A stretch of DNA of 64,000 nucleotides from CAYUYV01 sp050331455. Lineage in GTDB: Bacteria > Pseudomonadota > Alphaproteobacteria > JAJFIK01. Under the pieces are notes generated by a model. It saw nothing but the letters and a program-made list of their open reading frames with translations. It was not told the origin of the DNA and did no database searches. Below are positions 1-7,322 of this stretch, in pieces. How positions within the stretch are numbered: the first letter of the stretch is position 1; each line of letters opens with the position of its first letter. The position numbers and the translations under genes were made by a program. The stretch lies in NCBI GenBank assembly GCA_050331455.1, contig JBHJGV010000016.1, positions 35,394 to 99,393 on the forward strand. Reading direction: 5' to 3'.

Positions 1-447
1 GACCGGCGCACGGATATCATCATCCAGTTCCGGGACGTGCCCCATTCGGCCTTCACGGCGGATCAGGTCATGGCGAACCGTCTCGTGCTGACCCTTCAGC
101 CCAAAGAAGAAGTCTCGCTGCAGATCATGAACAAAATGCCGGGCATCAGCGAGGGGCCCATGCGCCTCAAGCGCCTGCCCCTGAGCCTGAGCCTGTCCGA
201 GGCCTTCAAGGCGGAGCGCCCGCGCCAGCGCATTGCCTATGAACGGTTGCTGCTGGACGCCATCCACGGCAAGACCCAACATTTCGTCCATCGCGACGAG
301 ACCGAAGCCGCTTGGGGCTTCATCGACGGCATCATTGAGGGCTGGAGCCGCACCAGCATGGCCGTCCAGCCCTATTCGGCCGGAAGCTGGGGCCCGGGCG
401 GCTCGACCGCCCTGGTGGAACGCAACGGCCATCACTGGAACGACTGA
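1..447 (+). CDS. zwf: Glucose-6-phosphate 1-dehydrogenase, C-terminal part
   Basis: The reading frame is open from the first base, so the gene is cut by the window edge and only the last 148 residues are present. Zwf oxidises glucose-6-phosphate to 6-phosphogluconolactone with NAD(P)+, the first step of the Entner-Doudoroff route. The visible part contains the family's C-terminal beta-sheet stretch (IIIQFRDVPHS, then LQPKEEVSLQIMNK) and the motif YERLLLDAIHG followed by FVHRDETEAAW, all typical of Zwf ends. The catalytic and NADP-binding parts lie upstream of the window. The stop is 13 bases before pgl, which acts next in the pathway, so co-transcription is likely. Confidence 0.95.
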   Translation, partial: DRRTDIIIQFRDVPHSAFTADQVMANRLVLTLQPKEEVSLQIMNKMPGISEGPMRLKRLPLSLSLSEAFKAERPRQRIAYERLLLDAIHGKTQHFVHRDETEAAWGFIDGIIEGWSRTSMAVQPYSAGSWGPGGSTALVERNGHHWND

Positions 448-460
448 GGAGTGAGGTCCC

Positions 461-1207
461 ATGGGCAGCACACAGACAAGGGAACCGACTGGCCCCTCGC
501 CGACCTGGCATGACGCGCCGGACCGGGACGCCCTTGCCGCCATCGTGGCGGCGCACATCGTCGCTGCGCTCCGGGCCGCTGTGGCGGCGCGGGGAAGCGC
601 ATCCCTGGTCGTGCCCGGCGGCAACACGCCGGTGCCGGTCTTCGAACGGTTGTCCACCGCAGATCTCGCCTGGGAACGGGTGACGGTCACGCTCACGGAC
701 GAACGCTTCGTCGACGAGGCCGATCCCCACAGCAATGCCGCCCTCATCCGTCGGCACTTGCTGACGGACAAAGCGGCGGCCGCGCGTTTCGTGTCGCTGA
801 AACGGCCGGGGTCGACCCCATCGGAGACCTTGGGCGACGTGGCCCGGGATCTTGCCGCCGTGGGCCGACCCTTCGATGTGGTCATGCTGGGCATGGGGGG
901 AGACGGTCATGTCGCGTCTCTTTTTCCCCGGGCGGACGGTGTCGAGGCGGCCCTCGATCCGGCGGGTCCGGACACGGTCTGCGCCATCGTACCCGATCCC
1001 TTGCCGGACAATGCCCCCTTCGCCCGGATCAGCCTCACGGCCGGCGCCCTGTTCGACGCCCGCGCGGTGATCCTCATGGTCACCGGGGCCGACAAGAAGA
1101 CGGTGCTGGAGACGGCGACCGCCGCGAAGGCGCCACCCTGCGCCCTGCCTGTGCGCGCGGTCCTGGAGCAGGATCGAGCACCCCTGACGATCTTCTGGTC
1201 CGCATAA
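461..1207 (+). CDS. pgl: 6-phosphogluconolactonase
   Basis: Hydrolyses 6-phosphogluconolactone to 6-phosphogluconate in the cytoplasm. The 248-residue protein shows the NagB/Pgl-family landmarks: the phosphate-binding segment VVPGGNTPVPVF near residue 50, the TDERFVDEADPHSN stretch near residue 80 and the conserved LGMGGDGHVASLFP near residue 145. The length is normal for bacterial Pgl. The ATG follows a GAGGAGTGAGG ribosome-binding site that lies across and just after the zwf stop, so zwf and pgl are probably one transcript with edd and eda. The identification is firm because of both motif content and pathway context. Confidence 0.95.
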   Translation: MGSTQTREPTGPSPTWHDAPDRDALAAIVAAHIVAALRAAVAARGSASLVVPGGNTPVPVFERLSTADLAWERVTVTLTDERFVDEADPHSNAALIRRHLLTDKAAAARFVSLKRPGSTPSETLGDVARDLAAVGRPFDVVMLGMGGDGHVASLFPRADGVEAALDPAGPDTVCAIVPDPLPDNAPFARISLTAGALFDARAVILMVTGADKKTVLETATAAKAPPCALPVRAVLEQDRAPLTIFWSA

Positions 1208-1279
1208 GGAAAAACAGATCCCGGTATGGACCGGGACCCACCCAGCCATTGGCCAACAAGACATTCAGGGAGAAGACCA

Positions 1280-3088
1280 TTGCATGATACTCTGAAGACC
1301 GTTACGGAGCGGATTATTGAGCGCAGCCGCGACAGCCGTAACGACTATCTGGCCCATATGGACGCCCAGCGCCGGGCGGGCCCGGGACGCGGATCCCTGT
1401 CCTGCGGAAATCTCGCCCATGGCTTTGCGGGCGCTCCGGCGGGCGACAAGCTGCGCCTGCGGACGGATCAGGCCGTCAATATTGGCATCGTCACGGCCTA
1501 TAACGACATGCTTTCCGCCCACACCCCGCTCAAGACCTATCCGGACCTCATCAAGGAGGCCGCCCGGCAGGCCGGCGCGACGGCTCAGGTCGCCGGCGGT
1601 GTGCCGGCCATGTGCGATGGGGTCACCCAGGGCCAGCCGGGCATGGAGCTGTCCCTTTTCAGCCGGGATGTGATCGCCATGGCGACGGCGGTGGCCTTTT
1701 CGCACAATATGTTCGACGCCGGTATCTGCCTCGGCGTATGCGACAAGATCGTCCCCGGCCTGATGATCGGAGCCTTGAAATTCGCCCATATGCCGATTCT
1801 TTTCGCGCCGGCCGGCCCCATGCCCAGCGGCCTTCCCAACAAGGAAAAGGCCAGGATCCGCGCCCTGTATGCCGAAGGCAAGATCGGGCGGGCGGAGTTG
1901 CTCGACGCGGAGTCGAAATCCTATCACAGCCCCGGCACCTGCACGTTCTACGGCACGGCCAATTCCAACCAGATGCTCATGGAACTGATGGGCATGCATA
2001 TTCCGGGTACGGCCTTCGTCAATCCGGACACGCCCCTGCGCGACGCCCTGACCCGCGCCACGGCCACCCGCGCCGTCGATCTCGCCCGGCCCGGCAATGA
2101 CCAGACCGTACTGGCCGATGTCATCGACGAACGGGCCGTGGTCAATGGCATGGTCGGACTGCTCGCCACCGGTGGGTCCACGAACCATGTGCTGCATATC
2201 CCGGCCATGGCCCGGGCGGCCGGCATCATTGTCACCCTGGAGGACTTTGCCGACCTGTCCGCGGTGGTGCCCCTCATGTGCCGCCTCTATCCCAACGGCT
2301 CGGCCGACGTGAACCATTTCCACGCCGCCGGTGGCATGGCCTTTCTGGTGGGCGATCTCATCGGGGCCGGCCTTGTCCACACCGATGTGCGCACCGTGGC
2401 GGGCGACGGCCTCAGGGCCTATGCCCGGGAGCCCTATCTGGAGGATGGCACCCTGGCCTGGCGCGATGGCCCGACGGCGTCCCTCGATACGGAAATCCTA
2501 CGGTCTACGGAGGATCCCTTCGACGCCGAGGGCGGTATCCGGATCCTCACGGGCAATCTGGGACAGGCCATCATCAAGACGTCGGCCGTGGCGCCGGAAA
2601 ACCGGATCGTCGAGGCGCCGGCGGCGGTGTTCACGGATCAGGAGGATTTCCTCGACGCCTTCAAGGCGGGTCGGCTCGACCGGGATCATGTGGCCGTGGT
2701 GGTTTTCCAGGGACCGCGCGCCAATGGCATGCCCGAGTTGCACAAATTGTCCCCCTCGCTCAGCGTGCTGCAGGATCGGGGCTACAAGGTCGCCCTGCTG
2801 ACGGACGGGCGCATGTCCGGCGCTTCCGGCAAGACCCCGGCCGCCCTCCATGTGGCGCCGGAGGCGGCCGCCGGCGGACCGCTCGCCCGGGTCCGGGACG
2901 GGGACATCATCCGCATCGATGCCAGGGCCGGCACCCTGACCCTCCAGGTGGACGCCGAAACCCTTGCGGCCCGGGAGCCGTTGATGCCGCCGGACGCCAA
3001 ACCCGGCCTGGGCCGAGAGCTGTTCGGATCGTTCCGGGCAGCGGTCACCGATGCCACCGAGGGCGCCAGCGTGCTGTTCGGGAGCTGA
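1280..3088 (+). CDS. edd: Phosphogluconate dehydratase (Entner-Doudoroff)
   Basis: Dehydrates 6-phosphogluconate to 2-keto-3-deoxy-6-phosphogluconate using an Fe-S cluster. The sequence is colinear with well-known Edd proteins: IIERSR at the start, AMCDGVTQGQPGMELS, LGVCDKIVPGL, GTCTFYGTANSNQM, LLATGGSTNH, and TDGRMSGASGK near the C-terminus. These include the cysteines expected to hold the cluster. I place the start at a TTG at 1280, because AGGGAGAAG lies 5 bases upstream and the first residues then match the family start. The frame stays open back to 1226, but that extra piece (ATG at 1226) looks like leader sequence. The protein is 602 residues, the usual length. Confidence 0.95.
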   Translation: MHDTLKTVTERIIERSRDSRNDYLAHMDAQRRAGPGRGSLSCGNLAHGFAGAPAGDKLRLRTDQAVNIGIVTAYNDMLSAHTPLKTYPDLIKEAARQAGATAQVAGGVPAMCDGVTQGQPGMELSLFSRDVIAMATAVAFSHNMFDAGICLGVCDKIVPGLMIGALKFAHMPILFAPAGPMPSGLPNKEKARIRALYAEGKIGRAELLDAESKSYHSPGTCTFYGTANSNQMLMELMGMHIPGTAFVNPDTPLRDALTRATATRAVDLARPGNDQTVLADVIDERAVVNGMVGLLATGGSTNHVLHIPAMARAAGIIVTLEDFADLSAVVPLMCRLYPNGSADVNHFHAAGGMAFLVGDLIGAGLVHTDVRTVAGDGLRAYAREPYLEDGTLAWRDGPTASLDTEILRSTEDPFDAEGGIRILTGNLGQAIIKTSAVAPENRIVEAPAAVFTDQEDFLDAFKAGRLDRDHVAVVVFQGPRANGMPELHKLSPSLSVLQDRGYKVALLTDGRMSGASGKTPAALHVAPEAAAGGPLARVRDGDIIRIDARAGTLTLQVDAETLAAREPLMPPDAKPGLGRELFGSFRAAVTDATEGASVLFGS

Positions 3089-3142
3089 GCCATGGTCCTG
3101 ACCAGTGCTGCCCAGAGTGCCGCCCAGAAAGAGGAGGGGCGC

Positions 3143-3766
3143 ATGACCCTTCGTGAAGCCCTGACCGGCGCGGGCCTTCTGCCCGTCGTCACGATTGAAG
3201 ACCCTGAAACCGCTGTGCCCATCGCCGAGGCCTTGATGGCGGGCGGTGTGCCCCGCATCGAGGTGACCTTGCGCACGCCCGCCGCCTTCGAGGCCCTGGA
3301 ACGGATCGCCAAGGCCGTGCCGGGCCTCCTGCTTGGGGCCGGGACGGTGCTGAGCGAGGCCGATCTTGCCCGGTCCGCCGAGGCCGGTGCCGTCTTCGCG
3401 GTTAGTCCGGGCCTGACGCCGTCCCTTTTGGAAGCGGCGGTCCAGGCCCCGATTCCCCTGCTGCCCGGCGTCGCCACGGCCTCGGAACTGATGATGGGTC
3501 TCGAAGCGGGCCTTGACACGTTCAAGTTCTTTCCCGCCGAGGCGAGCGGCGGCGCCCCGGCCCTGAAGGCGTTGGGAGCACCCTTCGCCAAGGCATGCTT
3601 CTGTCCCACCGGCGGGATCGGCCTTCAAAATGCAGCCACCTATCTTGCCCTCGACAATGTGATGTGTGTTGGGGGATCCTGGGTCGTGCCCGGCGACGTG
3701 GTGGCCGAAAAGGGGTGGGATCGGATCGAACGTCTTGCGCGGGAAGCGGCCTCTTTGGGGGGCTGA
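3143..3766 (+). CDS. eda: KDPG aldolase (2-keto-3-deoxy-6-phosphogluconate aldolase)
   Basis: Cleaves KDPG to pyruvate and glyceraldehyde-3-phosphate, the last step specific to the Entner-Doudoroff pathway. Class I aldolase features are visible: the catalytic Glu in IEVTLRT (E40), the Schiff-base Lys in FKFFPAE (K128), and the phosphate-binding loop CPTGGIGLQN followed by GGSWVVP. The ATG at 3143 is preceded by GAGGAGGGG and gives 207 residues. An in-frame ATG at 3092, four bases after edd, also has a usable GGGAG and would add 17 residues of low information, so the start is not certain. Its position directly after edd completes the pathway operon. Confidence 0.95.
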   Translation: MTLREALTGAGLLPVVTIEDPETAVPIAEALMAGGVPRIEVTLRTPAAFEALERIAKAVPGLLLGAGTVLSEADLARSAEAGAVFAVSPGLTPSLLEAAVQAPIPLLPGVATASELMMGLEAGLDTFKFFPAEASGGAPALKALGAPFAKACFCPTGGIGLQNAATYLALDNVMCVGGSWVVPGDVVAEKGWDRIERLAREAASLGG

Positions 3767-3850
3767 CCCCCGGCATGGGACCGATTGCGCTTCCCCGTCG
3801 GTCATGTGCGGCGCCGGCCCGCTCCTGGATCCGTGGAGGGCATTTGTCCC

Positions 3851-4501
3851 ATGAAGACCCTGAAAGCCATCGGCGCAGCCCTGGCCTATATTCTGGCTCG
3901 TCTCGCCGTCATCGTTGCGGTGGGGGTCGGTGTTTCGTTCCTGCTGCTTGATCGGCAGAGCCCCATCGTTTGGATCATGGACAATTGGTCGGCCGGGGGC
4001 GTCGAGGGCACACTGTCCCGGATCGGTGCCTGGATCGCCCTGGCGGCCGTCGCGAGCCTTCTGGCGGGCTTTTACTTCCTCATCCGCAGCCTCGAAGGCC
4101 GGCGCCTTGTGTTTGGACCGCGTATGGCGGAACGGACGCGGGCCAAGGCCTTGACCTCCCTGTTCGCCGTTGTGCCCGCCCTGTTCTGGCTGTGGCCGGA
4201 AAGTTGGGCCATGGGTGCCCTGCGCGGCGGGGCGGCCCTCGGCCTGATTGCCTTCGTGGTCGCCGGTGGCCAGGGCCTTTACGACGTTTACGCCCTTGTC
4301 ACGGCAACCAATGCCGACGGTGTCGACGACGGCAAGCCGGACCTGCCTGCTGAGGATGCGGGCGGCGATCCCTATGAAGACGACGACGATCCCTTCGGCT
4401 TCGGGGAGAACAGCGGCTTTTCCGAACAGACCCGCTTCGAACGCCGCGCCCCTGAGCCCGGTGACGCAAACCGGTCCGGCGCGGATCCATCCGCCCCATG
4501 A
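3851..4501 (+). CDS. Membrane protein with acidic C-terminal tail, unknown function
   Basis: Unrecognised protein of 216 residues. Hydrophobic segments are seen near residues 5-35, 57-80, 97-115 and 123-145, suggesting four membrane helices. The last 60 residues are hydrophilic and strongly acidic, with a DPYEDDDDPFGFGE cluster, probably cytoplasmic. The ATG at 3851 is chosen because the hydrophobic start follows at once and GGAGGG lies upstream; the frame is open back to 3785 but that part is arginine/proline-rich. The stop overlaps the start of the cyclase gene as ATGA, which implies translational coupling and a shared job with that enzyme. No function can be assigned from sequence. Confidence 0.75.
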   Translation: MKTLKAIGAALAYILARLAVIVAVGVGVSFLLLDRQSPIVWIMDNWSAGGVEGTLSRIGAWIALAAVASLLAGFYFLIRSLEGRRLVFGPRMAERTRAKALTSLFAVVPALFWLWPESWAMGALRGGAALGLIAFVVAGGQGLYDVYALVTATNADGVDDGKPDLPAEDAGGDPYEDDDDPFGFGENSGFSEQTRFERRAPEPGDANRSGADPSAP

Positions 4502-5526
4502 GGGAAAAGACTCTCCGCAAGCTGATCACGATTGCCCAGGCCTGTGCGATCAGCGCGGCCATCGGCTTTGCATATGCGGGCGCGTCCGGCAGTGAAGTCC
4601 TGCCGTTCCGGGGCGCCGTGGCAGGCTTCCTGGTCTGTCTGTTCGTGGCGTCCTTTGAGTTGCTGGTGGTTCGGGGGCGCCTGGGTATGGCCATCACGGC
4701 CCGCCCTTTCATCATCTTTCTTCTGGTCAAGGCCACCGGCTATGTCGTCCTCGCCATGCTGGCGCTCGGGGTATCGAGTTTCCTAATGGGCGCGCTGCCC
4801 TTTGCGCCTGCGTTCAGTGCGGACGCGTTCACTGCTGGCAGCACGAGCGTGCGAGACATCCTGTTCAGCCTGGCAATCTCGGTCGTCTTTACTTTGACTT
4901 TTTCCCTGAACGATCTCCTCGGTCGGGGGGTGTTGCTCAATTTCCTGCTCGGGCGCTATCACCGTCCGCGGGAGGAGGACCGGATCTTCCTGCTGATCGA
5001 CCTTGTGGGCTCGACCAAGGCCGCCGAACAGCTCGGCAATCTGCGCTATCACAGTTTCCTCAACCGGTTCATCCAGACCGTCAGCCCGGCGATTCTGGAA
5101 CAGGGCGGGCGCATCCATGCCTATGTGGGCGACGAGATTATCGCCGAATGGCCGGCGGCAAGCGGGATGCGGCGGGGACGCTGTCTGCGGGCCGTGCGCG
5201 ATGCCCTTGAGCTGACCCGGTCCTGCGCACCGGCCTTCGAACGGGATTTCGGCCTCGCGCCCCGGTTTCGGGCCATTCTCCATATGGGGCCCGTGGTGGT
5301 GGGCGAGATGGGCGGGGCCAAGCGCGAGATCGTCTTTCTGGGCGGCACCCTGAACACCGCCTCGCGCATGGAGGCCCACGCCAAGGCGATCAACGAAACC
5401 GTCGTCGCCTCCCGCGACCTGGTGGAGGTCCTGCCGGTGCCTCCCGAAGCCCGCATCCGGCCCCTGGGTGATGCGACCCTCAAGGATGTTGCGCGCCCGG
5501 TGCCTTTGGTGGCGGTGGACTTTTGA
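4498..5526 (+). CDS. Membrane-bound class III adenylate/guanylate cyclase domain protein
   Basis: Residues 1-155 hold four predicted membrane helices (about 9-30, 38-58, 70-100 and 120-150). Residues 162-342 form a class III nucleotide cyclase domain. Seen directly: the first metal-binding Asp in LIDLVGSTKAAEQLG (D168), the second in YVGDEIIAEW (D212), and the transition-state pair Asn286/Arg290 in TLNTASRME. The position usually held by the adenine-selecting Lys (four before D212) is Ala208, and the partner base-selecting position is Val279, so substrate specificity cannot be called. It probably makes a cyclic nucleotide, or it has diverged. It starts by ATGA overlap with the acidic-tailed membrane protein before it. 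Confidence 0.85.
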   Translation: MREKTLRKLITIAQACAISAAIGFAYAGASGSEVLPFRGAVAGFLVCLFVASFELLVVRGRLGMAITARPFIIFLLVKATGYVVLAMLALGVSSFLMGALPFAPAFSADAFTAGSTSVRDILFSLAISVVFTLTFSLNDLLGRGVLLNFLLGRYHRPREEDRIFLLIDLVGSTKAAEQLGNLRYHSFLNRFIQTVSPAILEQGGRIHAYVGDEIIAEWPAASGMRRGRCLRAVRDALELTRSCAPAFERDFGLAPRFRAILHMGPVVVGEMGGAKREIVFLGGTLNTASRMEAHAKAINETVVASRDLVEVLPVPPEARIRPLGDATLKDVARPVPLVAVDF

Positions 5527-5587
5527 CAACTGCCCCGCCGCCGGGTCCGGAATGCGGACGGGGTCGGCGGGGCAGGGGAGACGTCTG

Positions 5588-6526
5588 ATGGCCCGGTTCT
5601 GGATCTTGGCATTTTCGGTTCTTGGGGCGGTGCTGGCCGGCTGTGCAGGACCGGCACCCGATCACAGCCGGAGCGCCGAGGGCGCGCCCGAACGTCTGTT
5701 GATCATCTCCGCCACGGGCGCAGAGTTCGAGGCGGTCGCCCGCCGCGTTGAAAATCCCGTCGTGAACGAAATCGGCCCGTCGGTGGCCGTGGAGGGCCGC
5801 GTCGGGGCCGTGCATGTGGTGGCGCTCCATTCCGGCGTCAGCATCGTCAATGCGGCCATGACCACCCAATGGGCCCTGGACACCTATCCGGTCCGCGCGA
5901 TCATCGTGTCGGGTACTGCCGCCGGCCTGGACCCGGATCTCGGCATCGGTGACGTGGTGATTGCGGAGCAATGGGGCAAATACAACGAAATGTTCTTCTT
6001 GCGGGAGGCGGACGGTCCCCCGCCGACGATGAGCCCCCTGGGCCGTCCGCTGACCTTCGCGCCATTTGACTTCATGGCCCCCCGCGAGGCCCGACCGCTT
6101 CCCTCCGCATCCGGTGCATCCGAGGAGCAGTTCTGGTTCCCGATCGACCAGGAGCTGTCGGATCTGGCCCGTCGTACCGCGAGCGACATCATCCTTGCAC
6201 CCTGCTTTGCGGACGAGATCTGTGTGGACAGGACCCCGGAGGTGCGCTTCGCCGAGGCCGGCGTGTCTGGCTCCGTGTTCATGGACAATATCGCCTTCGG
6301 GACCTATTTGCGGGAAACCTTCGGTGCCTCGATCCTGGAAATGGAAACCGCGGCCATTGCCATTGTCGCCCGCGCCAATGGCGTGCCCTTCATCGCCGTC
6401 CGCTCGATCTCGGATCGCGTCCAGCCTGCTCCGCCTGGAGACCATGAGTACATAAACTATCATCCCCTCGCGGCTGAAAATGCGGCCCGGGTCGCCGTGG
6501 GTCTGGTGGTCGCAATCGATCCGTGA
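5588..6526 (+). CDS. Lipoprotein of the nucleoside phosphorylase / MTA-SAH nucleosidase superfamily
   Basis: The ATG at 5588 follows GGGGAG by 7 bases and begins a lipoprotein signal: ARF, a hydrophobic run, then the lipobox VLAGC, so the mature protein should be anchored by Cys20 outside the inner membrane. The rest is a phosphorylase-superfamily (MTA/SAH nucleosidase-like) fold: RLLIISATGAEFEAV, HSGVSIVNAAMTTQWAL, IIVSGTAAGLDPDLGIGDVVIAEQ, and the diagnostic ILEMETAAIAIVARANGVPF followed by VRSISD. The family cleaves or phosphorolyses N-glycosidic bonds of nucleosides. An extracytoplasmic version suggests nucleoside salvage from outside or a non-enzymatic binding role, which is inference. 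It is 312 residues, longer than cytoplasmic MTA/SAH nucleosidases because of inserts in the middle. Confidence 0.85.
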   Translation: MARFWILAFSVLGAVLAGCAGPAPDHSRSAEGAPERLLIISATGAEFEAVARRVENPVVNEIGPSVAVEGRVGAVHVVALHSGVSIVNAAMTTQWALDTYPVRAIIVSGTAAGLDPDLGIGDVVIAEQWGKYNEMFFLREADGPPPTMSPLGRPLTFAPFDFMAPREARPLPSASGASEEQFWFPIDQELSDLARRTASDIILAPCFADEICVDRTPEVRFAEAGVSGSVFMDNIAFGTYLRETFGASILEMETAAIAIVARANGVPFIAVRSISDRVQPAPPGDHEYINYHPLAAENAARVAVGLVVAIDP

Positions 6527-6751
6527 ACCGGCACCGCTGCCTCGCGGTCGCGTGTGGCTCAGCCCTGCCGATGGCGCCCAAGTACGGCCTGAAATGGCTT
6601 CCCGGTCCCAATCGTCACCACTAAACGTCCGGCCTGTTGAAGGACGGGCGACGGACCCTCACGGCGGATTTCGCAAAGCAGCCCAGGGGCTCGCGTTGAT
6701 ATCAAAAACCCGATCGATCGTGCGCCGGTCTCGGCCATCGTGTTGCCGGGC

Positions 6752-6792
6752 AAAAAAAAGCCGGCATCCCCAAGTCGGATGCCGGCCTTTCT
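6752..6792 (-). terminator. Rho-independent terminator of trxA
   Basis: Perfect 10-bp inverted repeat GCCGGCATCC (6760-6769) and GGATGCCGGC (6777-6786) with a 7-base loop. On the minus strand it is followed by eight T residues. It lies about 50 bases after the trxA stop, so it most likely ends that transcript. The plus strand side has only a broken T tract. Confidence 0.9.
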
Positions 6793-6838
6793 TTGGGCAA
6801 TCGGGCCGTCTGGCTCGATCCAGAGATGACGAGGAGGG

Positions 6839-7159
6839 TCAGATCGACTCTTCGATCCATTCGACGATTTTGCTCTTCGGCAGAGCGCCAACCTTGGTGG
6901 CGGCGACTTGACCATCCTTGAAGATCATCAGGGTGGGGATACCGCGCACACCGTATTTGCCCGGGGTCATGGTGTTGTCGTCGATGTTCAGCTTGGCGAC
7001 GGTCAGCTTGCCTTCCATTTCGGAGGCGATCTCCTCAAGAGCCGGGCCGATCTGTTTGCAGGGGCCGCACCACTCCGCCCAGAAATCAACAAGAACGGGC
7101 GTATTGGCGTTCAGAACATCGCTGTCGAAGGATGTGTCGGTGATTTTCATGGTTGCCAT
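6839..7159 (-). CDS. trxA: Thioredoxin
   Basis: Small dithiol oxidoreductase of 106 residues that reduces disulfides in cytoplasmic proteins. The thioredoxin fold is complete: VLVDFWAEWCGPCKQ with the redox pair Cys31/Cys34, KLNIDDN, and the cis-proline segment RGIPTLMIFKDG. The ATG at 7159 is chosen because GAGGAGGG stands 7 bases upstream; the frame runs back to 7219 without family similarity. It sits downstream of addA on the same strand with a 163-base gap, an arrangement common in alphaproteobacteria, and ends at the strong terminator above. Confidence 0.97.
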   Translation of the reverse strand: MATMKITDTSFDSDVLNANTPVLVDFWAEWCGPCKQIGPALEEIASEMEGKLTVAKLNIDDNTMTPGKYGVRGIPTLMIFKDGQVAATKVGALPKSKIVEWIEESI

Positions 7160-7322
7160 GGGAGAACCCTCCTCTTTCGCGGGCATGGGGCTGTTGGCGC
7201 GGTAAAGCAGTCCGGGCACGGTTTACGCTCTTGTCACGAAATGTCTTGCCGCCCAGGAGCCGAGCCTGCGCCGCGTGTGGCCGTTGACATGCTCACACAG
7301 GTAAGCGTGCCCGAAAGCGGCG

